Positions 58,767 to 64,000 of a stretch of DNA of 64,000 nt are shown here, piece by piece. Origin of the DNA: Pectinatus cerevisiiphilus. Lineage in GTDB: Bacteria; Bacillota; Negativicutes; Selenomonadales; Selenomonadaceae. A program made the translations under genes and the position numbers. The stretch's first letter is position 1. Every line of letters begins with the position of its first letter. A model generated the notes under the pieces. That model ran no database searches, was not told where the DNA came from, and saw only the letters and a program-made list of their open reading frames with translations. The stretch is from assembly GCF_004341685.1 (NCBI RefSeq), contig NZ_SMAA01000004.1:1-64000 (forward strand), read 5' to 3'.

Positions 58767-60992
58767 CTAATCTACCGCCTCAATTACAAATAAGGCTGCA
58801 TGAAAATCAACAGAAGCCGATGCACATTTACATGCATCAATCAACTGCCGTACAAAAAGGCCTGCATTCATTAATTCATCACCATAAAAGCGCTCAACGC
58901 TGTTGTTTACAGTATATTTTTGATCAGGGAGCAATCCCTTAAAATATATTCGTTTATACGCTGGATTAGCATGGTTTAAAATTTGGTAGCGACAAGCGAT
59001 GGACTGCCGTCTATCGTCGCTGACCACCTGCCAGCTCATTACATTCCCCCCATTAACAAAGGGATTATCTATCCTATACAGCGTCCCAAATTGGAATAGA
59101 CGCCGATACTTTTTATAAAACTTAACCTGATCTTGCAACTGCGAGATTTCTTGTATTGATAACTTGGTAATATCAAGTTCATAGCCAAAAATACCAAAGA
59201 ATGCTACAGCAGCCCGCGTTGCCATTGGTGTCATCCGCCCTGTTTGACCGTTTGGCACATCTGAAATATGGGCACCCATCATTGACTGCGGATAACCATA
59301 TGACGTTCCGAACTGAATAAACATCCGTTCTACCGCATCCGTATCGTCACTAGTCCATGCCTGCGGCGCATAATACATCATGCCCAGATCGAAGCGGCCG
59401 CCGCCTGATGCACACGATTCAAAGAGGACATGTGGGAATTTGCTTGTCAACCGTTCATAAAGCTGGTACACTCCCAAAATATAACGGTGCGGCATTTCCA
59501 GCTGCTGTTCGGCAGCCAGCTGAGTGCTGAACATCTCCGTAATATGGCGGTTCATATCCCACTTGATATAATCCAGTTGTGTTCCTTCAATAATTTTACT
59601 GATCGCTGCAAAAAGATAATCTATTACCTCCTGCCGCGTAAAATCAAGCACAAACTGATTGCGTCCAGGAGACATTGACCGTCCCGGCACATGGATAACC
59701 CATTCTGGATGCTGCCGGTATAGTTTGCTGTCAAGGGAAATCATCTCCGGTTCAAACCATAGGCCAAAGGCCAATTGCATCGCATGAAGCTGCTTTGCAA
59801 AATGGCCCAGTCCCAAAGGAAATTTAGCATCATCCGTAAACCAGTCGCCTAAAGATGTCGTATCATCATTGCGTTTACCAAACCAACCATCATCTAACAC
59901 AAATAACTCTATACCCAAATCTTTCGCCTTACTGGCTATTCCCAATAATTTATCTTCATTAAAATCAAAGTAAGTTGCTTCCCAGTTATTAATCAAAATA
60001 GGTCTGTTTTTTTCTGCAAAGCGAGCCGGCAGCAAATGCCGTCTATAAAAACGCGCCAGTTGTTGGCTGAGACGGTTCATTCCTTCTGCAGTATAGCTGA
60101 GTACACATTCCGGTGTTTGAAAAGATTGACCCGGTGTTAGATTCCAAGAAAATTCAGCAGGATTTATACCGATCAATATCCGGGCTGTACTAAATTGGTC
60201 TACTTCAACCTGATCCAAGAAATTACCGGAATAGATGAGATTAAAACCAAAAACTTCACCACTGTCCTCATTTGTTTCTGGACGCGCCAGCATCATAAAA
60301 GGATTATGCTGGGCGCTTGATGCTGTCCGCAAACTGCCGACGCTTTGCACTCCCGGCCGAAGCGGTGTGCGGAGCAAATGACGTTCTCTTGCCCAAGACC
60401 CAGAGAATTGCAGTAGATCATACCTATCATCTGGGAGGTCTAATTGTACGCTGTAAGCAGTCGCTAAATGCACTGCTGTTTCGCTCGAATTAACAAAACA
60501 TGCACTCCGGACAATTACATCCTGATGCGGAAAAACACTATAAACTATTTTCAATTCTAACTTAGCCATTTTATCTTCCATGAAAATAGTTAAAGTTTCT
60601 GCATCATCCCCAATTTCATCAAAGGTAGACGGTAAAGCAGGCAGCCGCTGCTTGCCTTTTCTTTTTTCATACCGATCGTAACCAAATTCTGAAATACGGC
60701 TGCCATCTTTCAAGACCAATTTATATGCCGGATAACGAAAATCGCCTTTACCAAAACTAGCATATTCCTGTTTCAACACATCCAGTTGAAAATCTGGCTT
60801 GTCTAATTTCCACGCAGGCGTAATATTTCTCTGCTCACGAATAGTTAAATCAGGATATTGCGGACGAACATGTATCTTTTTCCCATAATACAACTGCCCT
60901 AACTCACCGTTTTCCATCACTTGAAAAACATAGCTGGTATTATCCGTCTGTAAATGAAAGACTCCCGTCTTCTCTTCTACTGTAATTGCCAT
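58767..60992 (-). CDS. Alpha-galactosidase, GH36
   Basis: The ~741-residue protein has the GH36 nucleophile in LDYIKWDMNRHITE, the substrate region FESCASGGGRFDLG and the acid/base Asp in WTSDDTDAVERM. It releases galactose from melibiose, raffinose and similar sugars. I chose ATG 60992 at 7 bases from GGAGG; ATG 60995 is equally possible. It is intracellular, with no signal peptide. melA or aga in related operons. Confidence 0.95.
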   Translation of the reverse strand: MAITVEEKTGVFHLQTDNTSYVFQVMENGELGQLYYGKKIHVRPQYPDLTIREQRNITPAWKLDKPDFQLDVLKQEYASFGKGDFRYPAYKLVLKDGSRISEFGYDRYEKRKGKQRLPALPSTFDEIGDDAETLTIFMEDKMAKLELKIVYSVFPHQDVIVRSACFVNSSETAVHLATAYSVQLDLPDDRYDLLQFSGSWARERHLLRTPLRPGVQSVGSLRTASSAQHNPFMMLARPETNEDSGEVFGFNLIYSGNFLDQVEVDQFSTARILIGINPAEFSWNLTPGQSFQTPECVLSYTAEGMNRLSQQLARFYRRHLLPARFAEKNRPILINNWEATYFDFNEDKLLGIASKAKDLGIELFVLDDGWFGKRNDDTTSLGDWFTDDAKFPLGLGHFAKQLHAMQLAFGLWFEPEMISLDSKLYRQHPEWVIHVPGRSMSPGRNQFVLDFTRQEVIDYLFAAISKIIEGTQLDYIKWDMNRHITEMFSTQLAAEQQLEMPHRYILGVYQLYERLTSKFPHVLFESCASGGGRFDLGMMYYAPQAWTSDDTDAVERMFIQFGTSYGYPQSMMGAHISDVPNGQTGRMTPMATRAAVAFFGIFGYELDITKLSIQEISQLQDQVKFYKKYRRLFQFGTLYRIDNPFVNGGNVMSWQVVSDDRRQSIACRYQILNHANPAYKRIYFKGLLPDQKYTVNNSVERFYGDELMNAGLFVRQLIDACKCASASVDFHAALFVIEAVD

Positions 60993-61026
60993 CATACACC
61001 CTCCCATCAAGTTTTTTATTTAATTT

Positions 61027-62937
61027 TTATGAACGCAGCTTAAGGACAGGACTGCCATGGTCAACTTCACCATCATTTTTCAACATTTCAAAATGTAATT
61101 TTTCATTATCATTAGTAAGTGATACCATCACTGTGTCGTCAAAACCAGCTTTTTGTATCTTTTCCCGAGAAAATGTGCTTAACAGGTCGCCTTCATGTAC
61201 ATGCTGACCTTGCCCACAATGTGTGGTAAATCCATCGCCGTGCATCTGTGCAGTATCAATGCCAATATGGATAAGCACTAAAGCATTTTCACTAGAACGG
61301 ATAATCATAACATGCTTAGTAGGGAAAATCGTTTCAATTGTGCCGTCAAAAGGCGCATATACTTTATCTTCCGTAGGTTTTACAGCAAAGCCACGTCCCA
61401 TTTTTCCAGCAGCAAAGGTTTTATCTGCAACCTTGTCCAATGGCATTAACATTCCCTTTACTGGAGCATGAATAAGCAGATCAATGTTGCCTATTTCTAA
61501 TTGCGCAGCTTGTTCGTTCTTTAATTTATTAGCCCATGTCTTTTCCAGCTGATCAACAATTTCTGCATGTTTTTCTTCCGTAAGTGTGACTTTCTTGTAG
61601 AAAAATACACATGCTATCAATAACATGACTGCCGGTACACCGAACAGCATCAGTTTAAAAATCATCTGGCCATGCGCAGTAATTGATTCTGCAGAAGCAC
61701 CTGAAGTCATTCCTACCCATACAGCGACGATACCAATAAAGCCATTTGTCAAAGCTCCACCAAATTTATCTATAAGTGGACGCACAGACAATGTCAAGGA
61801 TTCATCCCTATGACCAAATTTTAATTGTCCATATTCAACAGAATCTGTCATAATCATTAAAACACACAGGAAAACCAACGGCTGCGGAATATAGAATAAT
61901 ACGCCCGCGATTAAAACTAAAGGTAAAGACTTACCTGCGAAGGTAAAGAGCAAAATACTTATCAATAAAACAGCTACCGAAGCAAAAAATACATTGCGGC
62001 GGCTGAACTTTTTCGCCAATGAAGGAAATGTTAAGACGATAAATATGCCGATAGTTGTATTAATTGTAGCTAAAATACTAAACTGTGCAGCATTTCCGAG
62101 GATAAAAGTAAAATAATATAATTCAACGGCATTAACGATCTGGATGCCAGCAGTATAGAACAAATAAGCTAAGGCTACCCACATTAACTGGTCATTGCGG
62201 ACAAGAACCTTTAGCACATCTTTAAAAGTCGTTTTTTCTCTATTTTTACGTAAATTGGATTCCTTTTCCCTAGTACCAATAACAACAACAATTGCTGAAA
62301 TCCACGAAACCAAGCCGATAACTACGGCAAAAGCAAACCAACCTTGTGAATCGCCCTGTCCGTGGTTACTATATTGTGAAAAGAGCAGTACTATAGGCAT
62401 AACCACGATGCCGACAATATTTTGCCCTATATGAGATCCTACACGGGCAAACGTTGCTGTTTTTTCCCGTTCTCTTGAATCAAATGATATAGCCGGGATC
62501 ATTGACCAGAAACCGACATCCTTAAAAGAGTAAAAGATATCCATCATAATGTATAAAACAGCGAACAAAATCAAATATAAATACGGATTACTTGTATTTA
62601 ATCCACCCATATTAGTAAATAAAATCATTAATACGACAGAACCAATAGTACCACCGATTAGAATCCATGGTTTAAAATGCCCAAGTCGCGTACGAGTATT
62701 ATCAATTGCGTTGCCAATAAATGGATCTATAAGCAATTCCAAAATTCTCAGAGCCATAATGATCAAGGTAATATACCCAATCATTTTAGCCCCCATTGCG
62801 CCACTATCCTTATCAAATAGATGTGAGGTAATAAACATTATAAAATATGTGGACAATGTAGCATAAAACGCGTCATGTCCAAACGCACCAAACGAGTAAG
62901 CAAGTCGAGACCGAATATGTTGGCTTTTTTCTGACAT
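61027..62937 (-). CDS. lacS: Lactose/galactoside permease LacS with fused PTS IIA domain
   Basis: The 636-residue protein has a GPH-family sugar:cation symporter (about 1-460, twelve membrane segments, e.g. LAYSFGAFGHDAFYATLSTY) followed by a cytosolic IIA-Glc-like domain (about 480-636) with LIHIGIDTAQMHGDG, containing the phosphorylatable His. In LacS proteins HPr phosphorylates that His to tune transport. AAGGAGG precedes ATG 62937. This fused form is typical of lactic acid bacteria. Raffinose (RafP) is an alternative substrate. Confidence 0.93.
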   Translation of the reverse strand: MSEKSQHIRSRLAYSFGAFGHDAFYATLSTYFIMFITSHLFDKDSGAMGAKMIGYITLIIMALRILELLIDPFIGNAIDNTRTRLGHFKPWILIGGTIGSVVLMILFTNMGGLNTSNPYLYLILFAVLYIMMDIFYSFKDVGFWSMIPAISFDSREREKTATFARVGSHIGQNIVGIVVMPIVLLFSQYSNHGQGDSQGWFAFAVVIGLVSWISAIVVVIGTREKESNLRKNREKTTFKDVLKVLVRNDQLMWVALAYLFYTAGIQIVNAVELYYFTFILGNAAQFSILATINTTIGIFIVLTFPSLAKKFSRRNVFFASVAVLLISILLFTFAGKSLPLVLIAGVLFYIPQPLVFLCVLMIMTDSVEYGQLKFGHRDESLTLSVRPLIDKFGGALTNGFIGIVAVWVGMTSGASAESITAHGQMIFKLMLFGVPAVMLLIACVFFYKKVTLTEEKHAEIVDQLEKTWANKLKNEQAAQLEIGNIDLLIHAPVKGMLMPLDKVADKTFAAGKMGRGFAVKPTEDKVYAPFDGTIETIFPTKHVMIIRSSENALVLIHIGIDTAQMHGDGFTTHCGQGQHVHEGDLLSTFSREKIQKAGFDDTVMVSLTNDNEKLHFEMLKNDGEVDHGSPVLKLRS

Positions 62938-63042
62938 ACGACAGTACCTCCTTTTAATTAAAAACTATCAATACCAAAAAGCCCAATAAATTTTAATTAT
63001 TTTTACTGCATTGATAATTTTCCAAAAATTAAACTTTTATAC

Positions 63043-63056
63043 CGTAAACGTTTACG
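63043..63056 (-). promoter_or_regulatory. LacI-type operator before lacS
   Basis: CGTAAACGTTTACG is a perfect 14-base palindrome with the central CG typical of LacI/GalR operators. It begins about 12-15 bases after the -10 box, near the start point, where a bound repressor would block RNA polymerase. Only one full copy was found in the window. Confidence 0.85.
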
Positions 63057-63067
63057 ATTATATACAA

Positions 63068-63096
63068 ATTATAACTCTTATAAAACAAAAAGTAAA
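63068..63096 (-). promoter_or_regulatory. Promoter of the lac-gal operon
   Basis: On the minus strand TTTACT (63091-63096) and TATAAT (63068-63073) are 17 bases apart. The rest of the gap to 63264 is AT-rich; a CAGCAGTAC/GTACTGCTG hairpin lies at 63160-63206. Confidence 0.75.
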
Positions 63097-63264
63097 CATT
63101 TTCTTTACATTTTTATAAAAAGTTTTTAACCAAAAATTTACCATATCCGCAAGTTTTTACAGCAGTACCTGCTCAAGTCTCCATGGACTATAAAACAGTA
63201 CTGCTGCACATTTTTAATTAAAACAATTACAAATTCAACTGTCACTTGTAATTGTACACATTTT

Positions 63265-64000
63265 TTATTTATGTTGTCCCAAATACCAATTAACGAATTG
63301 CCGTGCAATGCGTCCGCTTCTTCCTGAATGTGTTAATTCCCAATGAAGTCCTTCAATGCGCAGCTCTTCACTATTAAGTTCAATTCCCGCCTTTTGTAAA
63401 TAGTGCTTGATAATGGATAAATATTCTTCTTGGTCAGGTGCATCATAATTTATTATCAGACCAAATCGGTCAGATAACGAAATAGATTCATTGACACTGT
63501 CATTGCGGTGAATTTCTTCCTGCATATCATCCCTATCCTGCCATGTTTCCCTAATCAGATGCCTTCTATTAGACGTAGCATATAAAAGCACATTCTGTGG
63601 TACAGAAGAAACGCCACCTTCTATGACGGACTTCAAATACTTATAATCCAGTTCGCCTTCATTAAAAGATAAATCATCAAGGAAAACAATAAATTTATAG
63701 CCCGCTAAACTTCTCAGGCATTTCATAAGGGCAGGGATTGTCTTTATTTGGTCGCGTGTTATCTGTACAAGACGCAGGCCCTTTTGATAATATTCATTGG
63801 CCAGTGCTTTCACACCAGATGATTTTCCCGTACCACGTGCGCCCACCAGCAAAATGTTATTAGCAGGTTTATTTGCCAAAAAAGCCAGTGTATTATTGAT
63901 AAGCATTTTTTTCTGTTTATCATAACCGATCAGGTCTTGCATATTAATTTTTTCAAAATAATCTATGCCCGTCAGTCCTGTGTTGGTTGACCAGCAAAAA
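63265..64000 (-). CDS. DUF815-type ATPase, 5' end outside the window
   Basis: The visible part has LIGYDKQKKMLINNTLAFL, Walker A LLVGARGTGKSSGVKAL, Walker B FIVFLDDLSF and YATSNRRHLIRE, the hallmarks of DUF815 AAA-like ATPases. The frame stays open to the window edge at 64000 with no good ribosome site before ATG 63942, and the family usually has an N-terminal region, so the start is probably beyond the window. Function is not established. Confidence 0.85.
   Translation of the reverse strand, partial: FCWSTNTGLTGIDYFEKINMQDLIGYDKQKKMLINNTLAFLANKPANNILLVGARGTGKSSGVKALANEYYQKGLRLVQITRDQIKTIPALMKCLRSLAGYKFIVFLDDLSFNEGELDYKYLKSVIEGGVSSVPQNVLLYATSNRRHLIRETWQDRDDMQEEIHRNDSVNESISLSDRFGLIINYDAPDQEEYLSIIKHYLQKAGIELNSEELRIEGLHWELTHSGRSGRIARQFVNWYLGQHK

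Overview
The window is AT-rich and reads like a chromosome of a diderm, anaerobic Firmicute (Negativicutes/Veillonellota). The signs are Firmicute-style proteins and strong Shine-Dalgarno sites (many GTG and TTG starts) next to outer-envelope genes: an RND efflux operon, a beta-barrel-like protein and a chemoreceptor. A beverage- or gut-associated relative of Pectinatus or Propionispira is a guess from overall feel. No database search could be run. No rRNA, tRNA, insertion sequence or CRISPR array was recognised.

Layout. 1-7.8 kb is an accessory stretch with a broken ROK gene, a macro-domain hydrolase, an exported P1-family peptidase and a helicase-nuclease gene split by one nonsense codon. 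7.9-16 kb (minus strand) holds an EFR1-type flavodoxin/ferredoxin, RNase H1, and a queD-queE-surE-mtnP-ahcY-mtaD operon that joins queuosine synthesis to recycling of SAM by-products, then htpX. 16-17 kb is a TerC-type exporter behind a yybP-ykoY (Mn2+) riboswitch and terminator. 17-29 kb carries a radical SAM protein, pyridoxamine kinase, secDF with its own promoter, a P-loop NTPase, a PP2C phosphatase, fau, yajC, tgt, an ABC exporter whose permease carries a nonsense codon, cobO, cbiB and serine dehydratase. 29-36 kb has crcB behind a fluoride riboswitch, a diaminopimelate-epimerase-like half protein, an AraC regulator, an exported unknown protein, an AlkD-like protein, and an overlapping HD-GYP/GGDEF pair.

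36.6-42.7 kb is a TetR-controlled RND efflux locus; two matching palindromes suggest autoregulation and repression of the pump. Its last gene encodes an outer-membrane-barrel-like protein instead of a recognisable TolC. Then come trpS, an SH3-NlpC/P60 wall hydrolase, a dCache chemoreceptor and an FAD/Fe-S D-lactate dehydrogenase.

51-63 kb is a complete lactose/alpha-galactoside/galactose operon on the minus strand: lacS, GH36 alpha-galactosidase, lacL, lacM, galK, galE, galT and a LacI-family repressor. A consensus-like promoter and a perfect LacI-type palindrome precede lacS. The split, overlapping LacL/LacM enzyme and the LacS permease with a fused IIA domain are hallmarks of lactic acid bacteria, so transfer is likely. 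The window ends inside a DUF815-type ATPase.

Three separate genes (ROK, helicase-nuclease, ABC permease) are each interrupted by one in-frame stop with the reading frame intact on both sides. This means either recent decay or base-call errors, and the reads should be checked.
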